Source of the DNA: Streptomyces cupreus
GTDB lineage: Bacteria; Actinomycetota; Actinomycetes; Streptomycetales; Streptomycetaceae
Direction of reading: 5' to 3'
Assembly (NCBI RefSeq): GCF_014257025.1
Contig: NZ_JACMSF010000027.1
Coordinates: 42,963-106,962, forward strand
DNA length: 64,000 nucleotides
This document shows, in pieces, positions 8,013 through 17,406 of this stretch. Both the position numbers and the translations under genes were made by a program. Position 1 is the stretch's first letter, and every line of letters begins with the position of its first letter. A model generated the notes under the pieces. The model saw nothing but the letters and a program-made list of their open reading frames with translations, was not told the origin of the DNA and made no database searches.

Positions 8013-8807
8013 ATGGCCGACCCGACGCCCGTGCTCGACGACCTGCGTGCCGAAAGTGATGAACTCGACCGACTGGTGGCCGAGTTGAGCCCGGACCAGT
8101 GGGCCCTCGTCACCCCCGCCCCGCGCTGGACCGTCGCCCACCAGATCGCGCACCTCGCCTGGACCGACCACGCCGCTCTGCTCGCCGTCACCGATGCCGA
8201 AGCCTTCGGGCGGGAGGTCGAGAAGGCGCTCGCCGCGCCCGACGGCTTTGTCGACGAAGGTGCCGAGGGGGGCGCCAAGAAGCCGCCCGCCGAGATCCTC
8301 GCCGGCTGGCGCGCCGGACGTGAGGCGCTCGCCGACGCCCTGCGCGCCGCCCCTCCAGGCGCCCGATTCCCCTGGTACGGCCCACCCATGTCCGCCGCCT
8401 CCATGGCCACCGCACGTCTTATGGAGACCTGGGCTCATGGCCAGGACGTCGCCGACGCCCTCGGTGTGGTGCGCACACCCACCGACCGCCTCCGGCATGT
8501 GGCCCGCATCGGGGTCCGCGCCCGCGACTACGCCTACGGAGTGCGTGGACTGACCCCACCTGTCGGCGAGTTCCGCGTCGAGCTCGTCGGGCCGAGCGGC
8601 GACACATGGGCGTACGGCCCTGAAGGCGCCCCCCAGCGCGTCACCGGCCCCGCCCTCGACTTCTGTCTTCTCGTCACCCGGCGTGCCCACCGCGCCGACC
8701 TCGCCGTACGGGCCGAGGGGGAGGACGCGGACCGTTGGCTCGACATCGCCCAGGCCTTCGCCGGGCCGCCCGGCGCCGGGCGGGCGGCCAAGGGAGCGGG
8801 CTCGTGA
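8013..8807 (+). CDS. TIGR03084-type protein (DinB/mycothiol maleylpyruvate isomerase fold)
   Basis: A 264-residue protein of the actinobacterial TIGR03084 group. The N-terminal four-helix domain (residues 5-160) has the metal-site histidines expected for the fold: WTVAHQIAHLAWTDHAA and METWAHGQDVADALG. Related proteins use mycothiol as a thiol cofactor, but this subgroup has no proven reaction. It heads an operon of acyl-CoA genes, so a role in handling an acyl intermediate or a thiol adduct is plausible. ATG at 8013 lacks a good ribosome site. Its stop overlaps the next start in GTGA. Confidence 0.82.
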   Translation: MADPTPVLDDLRAESDELDRLVAELSPDQWALVTPAPRWTVAHQIAHLAWTDHAALLAVTDAEAFGREVEKALAAPDGFVDEGAEGGAKKPPAEILAGWRAGREALADALRAAPPGARFPWYGPPMSAASMATARLMETWAHGQDVADALGVVRTPTDRLRHVARIGVRARDYAYGVRGLTPPVGEFRVELVGPSGDTWAYGPEGAPQRVTGPALDFCLLVTRRAHRADLAVRAEGEDADRWLDIAQAFAGPPGAGRAAKGAGS

Positions 8808-10486
8808 CCCTTCGTATCGGCAACGCCTCCGGGTTCTACGGCGACCGTTTCGACGCCATGCGCGAGATGCTCACCGGCGGCGAACTCGACGTCCTCACCG
8901 GTGACTACCTCGCCGAGCTGACCATGCTGATCCTCGGGCGCGACCGGCTGAAGGACCCCGGGGCCGGGTACGCCCGTACGTTTCTGCGGCAGTTGGAGGA
9001 GTGCCTCGGGCTCGCCCATGAGCGGGGGGTTCGGATCGTCGCCAATGCCGGGGGACTCAACCCTGGTGGACTTGCCGACTCCGTACGGCAGTTGGCCGAT
9101 CGGCTCGGGATTCCCGTGCGTGTCGCCCATGTCGAGGGGGACGACCTCACCGCCTCCCACCCCGGCAGCCTCGCCGCCCACGCCTACCTCGGCGGCTTCG
9201 GTATCGCTGCCTGCCTACGGGAAGGCGCCGATGTCGTCGTCACCGGACGGGTCACCGACGCCGCCCTCGTCACCGGGCCCGCCGCCGCCCACTTCGGCTG
9301 GGCCCCGACGGACTACGACCGGCTCGCGGGTGCCGTCGTCGCCGGGCACGTCCTGGAGTGCGGGGCGCAGGCCACCGGCGGGAACTATTCCTTCTTCGCT
9401 GACCGGCGTCGGGATCTTCTCCGGCCCGGCTTTCCCCTCGCCGAGATCCACGACGACGGCACCGCCGTCATCACCAAGCACCCCGAAACCGGCGGCTTCG
9501 TCGATGTCGGAACCGTCACCGCCCAGCTTCTCTACGAGACCGCCGGCGCCCGCTACGCCGGGCCGGACGTCACCGCCCGGCTCGACACCGTTCAGCTCAC
9601 CGGCGATGGGCCCGATCGCGTCCGTATCCACGGCGTTCGCGGTGAGGCCCCGCCCCCTTCCCTCAAGGTCGGCGTCAATCGGCTCGGTGGGTTCCGCAAT
9701 GAAGTCGTCTTTGTTCTCACCGGGCTTGAGATCGAGGCCAAGGCTGATCTCGTACGTGCGCAGATGGCCGACGCGCTCTCCAAGTCGCCCCCCGCCGAGG
9801 TGCGGTGGGATCTCGTCCGTACCGATCGTGTCGATGCTCCGACCGAGGAGACGGCCAGTGCTCTGCTTCGGCTTGTCGTCCGGGACGCCGATCAGGAGTC
9901 CGTCGGGCGGGCCTTGAGCGGGGCCGCCATTGAGCTTGCCCTCGCCAGTTACCCCGGGTTTCATGTGCTCGCCCCACCTGGGAAGGGTGCCCCTTATGGG
10001 GTCTTCGAGGATGTGTACGTCCCCCATGCGGCCGTGGCACATATGGCCGTCCTCCATGACGGTCGGCGGGTCCCTGTGGCGCCGCCCCAGGACACCCTCG
10101 TACTCGAAGAAGACCTGGCGGAGCCTTCGCTTCCCGTGCCGCTGCCGCCCGCGCCCACCACCCGTGCTCCTCTCGGGCTCGTGGCCGGGGCCCGCAGCGG
10201 GGACAAGGGAGGCAACGCCAATGTCGGGGTGTGGGTCCGCACCGACGACGCCTGGCGCTGGCTCGTCCATGAGCTGACCGTGGAGCGGTTCCGGCAGCTC
10301 ATACCGGAGTGCGAGGGGCTCTCCGTTCACCGCCACACCCTGCCCAACCTGCGTGCCCTCAATTTCGTCGTCGAGGGCATCCTCGGCGCCGGAGTCGCCG
10401 CTCAGCACCGTTTCGATCCGCAGGCCAAGGCGCTCGGCGAGTGGCTGCGCTCCCGCCACCTGGACATTCCGGAGGCCCTCCTGTGA
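8804..10486 (+). CDS. AtuA-family (DUF1446) protein
   Basis: A 560-residue protein related to AtuA, which is required for acyclic terpene (citronellol/geraniol) catabolism in Pseudomonas; its biochemical role is not established. The N-terminal part TLRIGNASGFYGDRFDAM and the internal EGDDLTASHPGSLAAHAYLG are typical. A C-terminal domain holds GARSGDKGGNANVGVW near residue 465. GTG at 8804 is set by the GTGA overlap with the preceding gene, and the gene itself ends in a GTGA with the carboxylase beta subunit. The AtuA/carboxylase pairing suggests the substrate is a branched or beta,gamma-unsaturated acyl-CoA. Citronellol itself is not implied. Confidence 0.88.
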   Translation: MTLRIGNASGFYGDRFDAMREMLTGGELDVLTGDYLAELTMLILGRDRLKDPGAGYARTFLRQLEECLGLAHERGVRIVANAGGLNPGGLADSVRQLADRLGIPVRVAHVEGDDLTASHPGSLAAHAYLGGFGIAACLREGADVVVTGRVTDAALVTGPAAAHFGWAPTDYDRLAGAVVAGHVLECGAQATGGNYSFFADRRRDLLRPGFPLAEIHDDGTAVITKHPETGGFVDVGTVTAQLLYETAGARYAGPDVTARLDTVQLTGDGPDRVRIHGVRGEAPPPSLKVGVNRLGGFRNEVVFVLTGLEIEAKADLVRAQMADALSKSPPAEVRWDLVRTDRVDAPTEETASALLRLVVRDADQESVGRALSGAAIELALASYPGFHVLAPPGKGAPYGVFEDVYVPHAAVAHMAVLHDGRRVPVAPPQDTLVLEEDLAEPSLPVPLPPAPTTRAPLGLVAGARSGDKGGNANVGVWVRTDDAWRWLVHELTVERFRQLIPECEGLSVHRHTLPNLRALNFVVEGILGAGVAAQHRFDPQAKALGEWLRSRHLDIPEALL

Positions 10487-12081
10487 CGGTTCTCAGTACC
10501 GCCCTTGATCTCAGCAGTCCTGACTGTCGGGCCAACCGCGAGGCCATGCTCGCCAAGCTCGCCGATCTTGACGCCGAGCATGCCAAGGCCCTTGCGGGTG
10601 GTGGTGAGAAGTACGTGGCCAGGCACAAAAAGCGCGGCAAGCTTCTTGCTCGGGAGCGGATCGAGCTGCTCCTCGATCCCGACACGCCCTTCCTGGAGTT
10701 GTCTCCGCTGGCCGCCTGGGGGAGCGATTACGCCGTCGGCGCCTCGCTCGTCACCGGTATCGGGGTCGTGGAGGGCGTGGAGTGTCTGATCACCGCCAAT
10801 GATCCGACCGTGCGCGGGGGTGCCAGCAATCCCTGGTCCCTGAAGAAGGCCCTGCGCGCCAATGACATCGCCCTGGCGAATCGGCTGCCCTGTATCAGCC
10901 TCGTGGAGTCGGGGGGCGCGGATCTGCCGTCCCAGAAGGAGATCTTCATCCCGGGCGGAGCCATCTTCCGCGACCTCACCCGCCTCTCGGCCGCCGGGAT
11001 TCCGACGCTCGCCGTCGTGTTCGGGAACTCCACCGCCGGTGGCGCCTACATCCCCGGGATGTCCGATCACGTGATCATGGTCAAGGAGCGCGCCAAGGTG
11101 TTCCTCGGCGGGCCGCCCCTCGTCAAGATGGCCACCGGTGAGGAGAGCGACGACGAGTCGCTGGGCGGCGCCGAGATGCACGCGCGTGTGTCGGGGCTCG
11201 CGGACTACTTCGCTGTGGATGAGCGGGACGCGTTGCGGCAGGCGCGGCGGGTCGTTGCTCGGCTCAATCACCGTAAGGCGTATGCGGATCCGGGGGTCGC
11301 CGAGCCTCCCAAGTACGACGCCGACGAACTGCTCGGGATCGTTCCCGGCGATCTGCGGACCCCTTTCGACCCGCGTGAGGTCATCGCCCGGATCGTCGAC
11401 TCCTCCGACTTCGACGAGTTCAAGCCGCTGTACGGCAGCAGTCTGGCCACCGGGTGGGCGCGTCTGCACGGTTACCCGGTCGGCATCCTCGCCAACGCCC
11501 AAGGCGTGCTGTTCAGCGAGGAGTCGCAGAAGGCCGCTCAGTTCATCCAGCTGGCGAATCAGCGGGACATTCCGCTGCTCTTCCTGCACAACACCACCGG
11601 TTACATGGTCGGCAAGGAGTACGAGCAGGGCGGGATCATCAAGCACGGCGCGATGATGATCAACGCCGTCAGCAATTCGAAAGTCCCTCACCTCTCCGTC
11701 CTCATGGGGGCCTCCTACGGCGCCGGGCACTACGGCATGTGCGGGCGGGCCTACGATCCGCGCTTCCTGTTCGCCTGGCCCAGCGCCAAGTCGGCGGTCA
11801 TGGGGCCGCAGCAGCTCGCCGGCGTGCTGTCGATCGTCGCCCGGCAGTCGGCGGCCGCCAAGGGGCAGCCGTACGACGAGGAGGGGGACGCGGCGCTGCG
11901 GGCCATGGTGGAGCAGCAGATCGAGTCCGAGTCGCTGCCGATGTTCCTGTCCGGGCGGCTGTACGACGACGGCGTCATCGACCCGCGCGACACCCGCACC
12001 GTCCTCGGCCTGTGCCTGTCCGCCGTCCACACGGCGCCCTACGAGGGCGCGCGCGGTGGCTTCGGCGTCTTCCGGATGTGA
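10483..12081 (+). CDS. Acyl-CoA carboxylase, carboxyltransferase (beta) subunit
   Basis: A 532-residue carboxyltransferase of the methylcrotonyl/geranyl/propionyl-CoA carboxylase type. It transfers CO2 from carboxybiotin to an acyl-CoA. Crotonase-fold halves occupy about residues 30-270 and 285-520. Oxyanion-forming glycine pairs are seen in GNSTAGGAYIPGM and GASYGAGHYGMCGRAYDPRF. The LVESGGADLP and HNTTGYMVGKEYEQGG stretches favour the methylcrotonyl/geranyl-type over the propionyl-type. GTG at 10483 is fixed by GTGA overlap with the AtuA-like gene. Its partner alpha subunit begins 10 nt after the stop codon. Confidence 0.9.
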   Translation: MTVLSTALDLSSPDCRANREAMLAKLADLDAEHAKALAGGGEKYVARHKKRGKLLARERIELLLDPDTPFLELSPLAAWGSDYAVGASLVTGIGVVEGVECLITANDPTVRGGASNPWSLKKALRANDIALANRLPCISLVESGGADLPSQKEIFIPGGAIFRDLTRLSAAGIPTLAVVFGNSTAGGAYIPGMSDHVIMVKERAKVFLGGPPLVKMATGEESDDESLGGAEMHARVSGLADYFAVDERDALRQARRVVARLNHRKAYADPGVAEPPKYDADELLGIVPGDLRTPFDPREVIARIVDSSDFDEFKPLYGSSLATGWARLHGYPVGILANAQGVLFSEESQKAAQFIQLANQRDIPLLFLHNTTGYMVGKEYEQGGIIKHGAMMINAVSNSKVPHLSVLMGASYGAGHYGMCGRAYDPRFLFAWPSAKSAVMGPQQLAGVLSIVARQSAAAKGQPYDEEGDAALRAMVEQQIESESLPMFLSGRLYDDGVIDPRDTRTVLGLCLSAVHTAPYEGARGGFGVFRM

Positions 12082-12091
12082 GGGATCAGCA

Positions 12092-13945
12092 GTGATCACT
12101 TCTGTACTCGTCGCCAACCGGGGCGAGATCGCCTGTCGTGTCTTCCGTACCTGCCGTGAGTGGGGAATCCGGACGGTCGCCGTGCACTCGGACGCCGATG
12201 AGAACGCCCTGCACGCGCGCGTGGCCGACGCGGCGGTACGGCTGCCGGGGGCGACGCCCGCCGAGACGTATCTGCGCGGTGATCTGATCGTGAAGGCCGC
12301 CGTCGCGGCCGGCGCGGACGCCGTGCACCCCGGCTACGGCTTCCTCTCGGAGAACGCCGACTTCGCGCGTGCCGTCCTGGACGCGGGGCTGGTGTGGATC
12401 GGGCCGCCGCCGGAGGCCATCGAGGCGATGGCGTCCAAGACGCGCGCGAAGGAGCTGATGGGGCTCGCGCCCCTGGGCGAGGTCGGGCGGAGCGACCTGC
12501 CGGTGCTGGTGAAGGCGGCCGCGGGCGGTGGGGGGCGCGGGATGCGGATCGTGCGTCGTCTGGAGGAGCTCGGTGCCGCCTTGGAGGGTGCGCGCGCCGA
12601 GGCCGCGAGCGCTTTCGGTGACGGTGAGGTCTTCGTCGAGCCCTATGTGGAGCGCGGGCGGCATGTCGAGGTGCAGGTGCTCGCGGACGCGCACGGCACG
12701 GTGTGGGCGCTGGGCACGCGCGACTGCTCCCTTCAGCGCCGCCATCAGAAGGTGATCGAGGAGGCCCCGGCGCCCGGGCTCTCGGACCGGCTCGCGGAGG
12801 AGCTGCGGGCGCTTGCCGTACGCGCCGCGCGTGCCGTGCGCTACGTCGGCGCCGGGACCGTCGAGTTCCTCGTCGCCGACGATCAGGCGCACTTCCTGGA
12901 GATGAACACCCGCCTCCAGGTCGAACACCCCGTGACGGAAGCCGTGTTCGGTATCGACCTCGTCGCTCTGCAACTGAGCATCGCGGAGGGGCAGCCCCTC
13001 GACAGCGAGCCCCCACGCGCGCGTGGCCACGCTGTCGAGGCCCGCCTCTACGCCGAGGACCCGGCCCGCGACTGGGCCCCGCAGACCGGCACCCTGCACC
13101 GGCTCGCCGTACCCGAGGGCGTGCGGCTGGACAGCGGTTACGGCGACGGCGACGAGATCGGCGTCCACTACGACCCGATGCTCGCCAAGGTGGTCGCCCA
13201 CGCCCCCACGCGCGCGGGCGCGCTCCGCAAGCTCGCCGGCGCCCTGGAGCGGGCGACGATCCACGGACCGGTCACCAACCGGGACCTTCTCGTCCGCTCC
13301 CTGCGGCACGAGGAGTTCACGACGGCCCGGATGGACACCGGCTTCTACGACCGCCACCTCCCCGAACTGGCCGAGCCCGCCCCCGACCCGCACGCCCCCC
13401 TGGCCGCCGCCCTCGCCGACGCCCGCCGCTCCGGCTCCCGCTTCGGCGGCTGGCGCAATGTGCCCTCCCAGCCGCAGACCAAGCGCTACGCCATGGCGGG
13501 CGAGGAGCACGAGGTCCGGTACCGGTACACAAGGGCGGGGCTTGAGGCGGACGGGGTGCGGATCGTGCACGCCGGCGCGGAGCTCGTCGTACTCGAAGTG
13601 GACGGTGTGCAGCGCCGGTTCGAGGTTGCCCGCCACGGCGAGGAGCTGTACGTCAACAACACCGCCCTCGAACCCCTGCCCCGCTTCCCCGACCCGACGG
13701 CCCAGCTCGCGCCCGGGTCCCTGCTGGCCCCGATGCCCGGCACGGTCGTCAGGGTCGCCGAGGGGCTCGCCGCGGGAGCCGCTGTACGGGCCGGGGAGCC
13801 CCTGCTGTGGCTGGAGGCGATGAAGATGGAACACAGGATCACAGCGCCGGTCACAGGGACGCTCAGCGCCCTGCATGCCGTCGTCGGCCGGCAGGTCGAC
13901 GTCGGAGCTCTGCTCGCCGTCGTAGAGGAGGACCAGGACCAGTGA
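12092..13945 (+). CDS. Acyl-CoA carboxylase, biotin carboxylase/BCCP (alpha) subunit
   Basis: A 617-residue alpha subunit. The biotin carboxylase domain (1-440) starts ITSVLVANRGEIACRVFRT, has the ATP-grasp glycine loop KAAAGGGGRGMRIV at 141-154 and FLEMNTRLQVEHPVTE. The C-terminal biotin carrier domain has the EAMKM biotinylation motif about 30 residues from the end. The segment between Lys116 and the glycine loop is about 18 residues shorter than in E. coli AccC and lacks the usual GVP..PG stretch. GTG at 12092 is chosen because the first homologous residue follows at once; an in-frame start at 12056 would lie inside the beta subunit gene. Confidence 0.9.
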   Translation: MITSVLVANRGEIACRVFRTCREWGIRTVAVHSDADENALHARVADAAVRLPGATPAETYLRGDLIVKAAVAAGADAVHPGYGFLSENADFARAVLDAGLVWIGPPPEAIEAMASKTRAKELMGLAPLGEVGRSDLPVLVKAAAGGGGRGMRIVRRLEELGAALEGARAEAASAFGDGEVFVEPYVERGRHVEVQVLADAHGTVWALGTRDCSLQRRHQKVIEEAPAPGLSDRLAEELRALAVRAARAVRYVGAGTVEFLVADDQAHFLEMNTRLQVEHPVTEAVFGIDLVALQLSIAEGQPLDSEPPRARGHAVEARLYAEDPARDWAPQTGTLHRLAVPEGVRLDSGYGDGDEIGVHYDPMLAKVVAHAPTRAGALRKLAGALERATIHGPVTNRDLLVRSLRHEEFTTARMDTGFYDRHLPELAEPAPDPHAPLAAALADARRSGSRFGGWRNVPSQPQTKRYAMAGEEHEVRYRYTRAGLEADGVRIVHAGAELVVLEVDGVQRRFEVARHGEELYVNNTALEPLPRFPDPTAQLAPGSLLAPMPGTVVRVAEGLAAGAAVRAGEPLLWLEAMKMEHRITAPVTGTLSALHAVVGRQVDVGALLAVVEEDQDQ

Positions 13946-15075
13946 GCACCAACTTGGAAACCGAGGAGCACAAAGCCCTGCGAGCCGCGGTGGCCGCCCT
14001 CGGCAGGCGCCACGGACGCGGTTACGACCGAGAGTCGCTGTGGTCCGAGGCCGCCAAGCTCGGCTACCTCGGCGTCAACCTCCCGGAGGAATACGGCGGA
14101 GGCGGTGGCGGTATCGCCGAACTCTCCCTCGTCCTGGAGGAGTTGGGCGCGGCCGGTTGCCCGCTGCTCATGATGGTCGTCTCCCCGGCCATCTGCGGCA
14201 CCGTGATCTCCCGCTTCGGAACGGACGCCCAGAAGCGGGAGTGGCTCCCCGGCCTCGCCGACGGCACCCGCACCATGGCCTTCGGCATCACCGAACCCGA
14301 CGCCGGGTCCAACAGCCACCGCATCACCACCACCGCCCGCAAGGACGGCGCCGACTGGCTGCTCACCGGCCGCAAGGTCTTCATCTCCGGTGTCGACATC
14401 GCGGACGCCACCCTCATCGTCGGCCGCACCGAGGACGCCCGCACCGGCAATCTCAAACCCTGCCTGTTCATCGTCCCGCGCGACGCCGAAGGCTTCTCTC
14501 GGCGGCAGATCGACATGGAACTCAACGCCGCCGAGAAGCAGTTCGAGCTGGTCCTGGACGACGTACGACTGCCCGCCGACGCGCTCGTCGGCGACGAGGA
14601 CGCGGGGCTCCTCCAGCTCTTCGCCGGACTCAACCCCGAGCGCGTCATGACGGCCGCGTTCGCGATCGGCATGGGCCGCCACGCCCTCGCGCAAGCGATT
14701 GCGTACGCCCGCGAACGCACCGTCTGGAAGGCCCCGATCGGCGCCCACCAGGCCATCGCGCACCCCCTCGCCCAGGCGCACATCGACCTGGAACTGGCCC
14801 GTCTGATGATGCAGAAGGCGGCTCATCTGTACGACGCCGGGGACGACGTGGGTGCGGGGGAGGCCGCCAACATGGCCAAGTACGCGGCCGGGGAGGCCTG
14901 TGTGAAGGCGGTCGACCAGGCCGTGCACACGCTCGGCGGGAACGGCCTCACGCGCGAATTCGGGCTCGCGTCGTTGATAACCGCCGCGCGCGTGGCACGT
15001 ATTGCTCCGGTGAGCCGGGAGATGATTCTCAACTACGTCTCCCACCAGACCCTGGGCCTGCCCAAGTCGTACTGA
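13942..15075 (+). CDS. Acyl-CoA dehydrogenase
   Basis: A 377-residue FAD flavoenzyme that introduces a 2,3-double bond into an acyl-CoA. It has the three usual domains: N-terminal helices to about 115, the beta domain with AFGITEPDAGSNSHRITTTA (about 112-131), and the C-terminal helical domain with AVDQAVHTLGGNGLTREFGL. The length is normal. In an operon with a methylcrotonyl-type carboxylase it is likely to act like isovaleryl- or citronellyl-CoA dehydrogenase, ahead of the carboxylation. GTG at 13942 overlaps the preceding stop in GTGA. Confidence 0.9.
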   Translation: MSTNLETEEHKALRAAVAALGRRHGRGYDRESLWSEAAKLGYLGVNLPEEYGGGGGGIAELSLVLEELGAAGCPLLMMVVSPAICGTVISRFGTDAQKREWLPGLADGTRTMAFGITEPDAGSNSHRITTTARKDGADWLLTGRKVFISGVDIADATLIVGRTEDARTGNLKPCLFIVPRDAEGFSRRQIDMELNAAEKQFELVLDDVRLPADALVGDEDAGLLQLFAGLNPERVMTAAFAIGMGRHALAQAIAYARERTVWKAPIGAHQAIAHPLAQAHIDLELARLMMQKAAHLYDAGDDVGAGEAANMAKYAAGEACVKAVDQAVHTLGGNGLTREFGLASLITAARVARIAPVSREMILNYVSHQTLGLPKSY

Positions 15076-15106
15076 GACCCTGCACGGCGTTGTGCGAGGA
15101 GGAACC

Positions 15107-16675
15107 GTGTTCCGCAGCGAGTACGCAGACATATCCCCCGTCGACCTGCCCATCCACGAGGCCGTGCTGGGCGGCGCGGCCGAGTTCGGCGACACGCCCG
15201 CCCTGATCGACGGCACCGACGGCACCACCCTCACATACGAGCAGGTGGACCGGTTCCACCGCAGGATCGCCGCCGCACTCGCCGAGGCCGGGGTGCGCAA
15301 GGGCGATGTGGTCGCCCTGCACAGCCCGAACACGGTGGCCTTCCCGACCGCCTTCTACGCCGCCACGCGCGCGGGCGCCTCGGTCACCACCGTGCACCCG
15401 CTCTGCACGCCCGAGGAGTTCGCCCGGCAACTCGGCGACAGCGCCGCCCGCTGGATCGTCACCGTCTCCCCGCTGCTGGAGGTCGCCCGGCGGGCCGCCG
15501 AACTCGCGGGCGGGGTCGAGGAGATCTTCGTCTGCGACAGCGCGCCCGGGCACCGCTCGCTGATCGACATGCTCGCCTCCACCGCCCCCGAACCGCGGGT
15601 CGGCATCGACCCCGCCGAGGACGTCGCGGCCCTGCCGTACTCCTCGGGCACGACCGGTGTGCCGAAGGGCGTGATGCTCACCCACCGGCAGATCGCCACC
15701 AACCTCGCCCAACTCGAACCGGCGGTCCCCGCGGGCCCGGGCGACCGCATCCTCGCCGTCCTGCCGTTCTTTCACATCTACGGTCTGACCGCGCTGATGA
15801 ACGCGCCCCTGCGCAAGGGCTGCACGGTCGTCGTGCTGCCCCGCTTCGACCTGGAGACCTTCCTCGCGGCGATCCAGAACCACCGCATCACCGCCCTGTA
15901 CGTGGCCCCGCCGATCGTCCTCGCCCTCGCCAAGCACCCGGCGGTGGAGAACTACGACCTGTCGTCGCTGAAGTACCTGATCAGCGCCGCGGCCCCGCTG
16001 GACGCGAGGCTCGCCGCGGCCTGCTCCCAGCGGCTGGACCTGCCGCCGATCGGCCAGGCGTACGGCATGACGGAACTGTCCCCGGGCACCCATGTCGTCC
16101 CCCTGGACGCCATGCGCGAGGCGCCCCCCGGCACGGTCGGCAAGCTCATCGCCGGCACCGAGATGCGGATCGTCTCCCTCGACGACCCCGACGAGGACCT
16201 CGGCGTGCGGGAGGCCGGCGAGATCCTCATCCGGGGCCCGCAGGTCATGAAGGGCTACCTCAGGCGCCCCGAGGACACCGCCGCGCTGATCGACAAGGAC
16301 GGCTGGCTGCACACGGGGGACGTCGGTTACGCCGACGCCGATGGCTGGCTGTTCGTCGTCGACCGGGTCAAGGAGCTCATCAAGTACAAGGGCTTCCAGG
16401 TGGCCCCCGCCGAACTGGAGGCGCTGCTGCTGACCCACCCGGGCATCGCCGACGCCGCCGTCATCGGCGTCCACGACGACAACGGCAACGAGATCCCACG
16501 CGCGTACGTGGTCCGCCAGCCGTCGGCCGCGGACCTCTCCGAAGGAGAGGTCATGATGTACGTCGCCGAACGCGTCGCCCCCTACAAGCGGATCCGCCAG
16601 GTCGCCTTCATCGACGGCGTGCCCCGGGCCGCCTCCGGGAAGATCCTCCGGCGTGAGCTCAGGGAGCGCGCGTGA
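15107..16675 (+). CDS. ccl: Cinnamate/4-coumarate:CoA ligase
   Basis: A 522-residue ANL-superfamily adenylate-forming ligase that activates a carboxylic acid to its CoA thioester using ATP. The protein closely resembles, from memory, the characterised cinnamate:CoA ligase of S. coelicolor, which accepts cinnamate and 4-coumarate. Motifs: the P-loop-like PYSSGTTGVPKGVMLTH, QAYGMTELSPGTH, GWLHTGDVGY, and the catalytic lysine in AASGKILRREL near the C-terminus. GTG at 15107 follows a strong gaggagg site 4 nt upstream; an earlier ATG at 15092 has none. Sitting in an acyl-CoA carboxylase operon suggests that its natural substrate may differ from cinnamate. Confidence 0.9.
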   Translation: MFRSEYADISPVDLPIHEAVLGGAAEFGDTPALIDGTDGTTLTYEQVDRFHRRIAAALAEAGVRKGDVVALHSPNTVAFPTAFYAATRAGASVTTVHPLCTPEEFARQLGDSAARWIVTVSPLLEVARRAAELAGGVEEIFVCDSAPGHRSLIDMLASTAPEPRVGIDPAEDVAALPYSSGTTGVPKGVMLTHRQIATNLAQLEPAVPAGPGDRILAVLPFFHIYGLTALMNAPLRKGCTVVVLPRFDLETFLAAIQNHRITALYVAPPIVLALAKHPAVENYDLSSLKYLISAAAPLDARLAAACSQRLDLPPIGQAYGMTELSPGTHVVPLDAMREAPPGTVGKLIAGTEMRIVSLDDPDEDLGVREAGEILIRGPQVMKGYLRRPEDTAALIDKDGWLHTGDVGYADADGWLFVVDRVKELIKYKGFQVAPAELEALLLTHPGIADAAVIGVHDDNGNEIPRAYVVRQPSAADLSEGEVMMYVAERVAPYKRIRQVAFIDGVPRAASGKILRRELRERA

Positions 16676-17406
16676 CACTGATCGGCCGTACACGCGCGCG
16701 TGGCGTCGAGACGCTCAGCCTCGACTCGCCGGACAACCGCAACGCCCTGTCGGCGGCCCTGGTCGGCGAACTCGCCGTCGCGCTGGCCGACTGCGCCAAG
16801 GACACGGGCGTCCGTGCGGTCGTCCTCACCCACACCGGCAACACCTTCAGCGCCGGGGCCGATCTGCGCGATCCGCCCCACCCGGACGCGCTGGTCGGCC
16901 TGCTCCGGCAGATCGTGGAGCTGCCCCGGCCGGTGGTCGCCCGGGTCACCGGCCATGTGCGCGCGGGCGGCCTGGGCCTGATGGCCGCCTGCGACATCGC
17001 GGCCGCCGCGCACACGGCGAGCTTCGCGTTCACGGAGGTACGGATCGGGGTGGCCCCCGCGGTCATCTCGCTCCCGCTGCTGCCGCGTACGGACCCCCGC
17101 GCCCTCGCCCGCTACTACCTCACGGGCGAGCGCTTCGACGCCCCCGAGGCGGCCCGTATCGGCCTGCTGACGGCCGCGGGGGACGACGTGGACGCCGTAC
17201 TGGAACCCGTCCTCGACGGCCTCAGGCGCTCCGCCCCCGAGGCCCTGGCCGAGACGAAGCGGCTGCTCACGGCTAGGGTGCTGGAGTCATTCGACCGGGA
17301 CGCGGCCGACCTCACCGCGCTCTCGGCCCGGCTGTTCTCCGCCCCGCAGGCCCGCGAGGGGATGACGGCCTTCCTGGAGCGACGGGATCCCTCATGGGCG
17401 GTGTGA
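16672..17406 (+). CDS. Enoyl-CoA hydratase/isomerase family protein
   Basis: A 244-residue crotonase-fold protein. The oxyanion-hole segments FSAGADLRDPP and HVRAGGLGLMAACDIAAAA are present, and a glutamate in FTEVRIGVAP lies where the general base normally sits. It probably hydrates the enoyl-CoA or the carboxylated enoyl-CoA made by the operon, as methylglutaconyl-CoA hydratases do. GTG at 16672 overlaps the ligase stop codon in GTGA, and its own 3' end overlaps the TetR gene by 13 nt. Confidence 0.88.
   Translation: MTLIGRTRARGVETLSLDSPDNRNALSAALVGELAVALADCAKDTGVRAVVLTHTGNTFSAGADLRDPPHPDALVGLLRQIVELPRPVVARVTGHVRAGGLGLMAACDIAAAAHTASFAFTEVRIGVAPAVISLPLLPRTDPRALARYYLTGERFDAPEAARIGLLTAAGDDVDAVLEPVLDGLRRSAPEALAETKRLLTARVLESFDRDAADLTALSARLFSAPQAREGMTAFLERRDPSWAV

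Noticed and set aside
10402..12117. A 571-codon minus-strand frame opposite the carboxylase beta subunit
   Set aside because: Same reason: shadow composition, no recognisable domain, while the plus strand encodes a textbook carboxyltransferase.
12086..15333. Long minus-strand frames opposite the biotin carboxylase and acyl-CoA dehydrogenase genes
   Set aside because: Shadows of strongly supported genes, with no ribosome site or family motifs.
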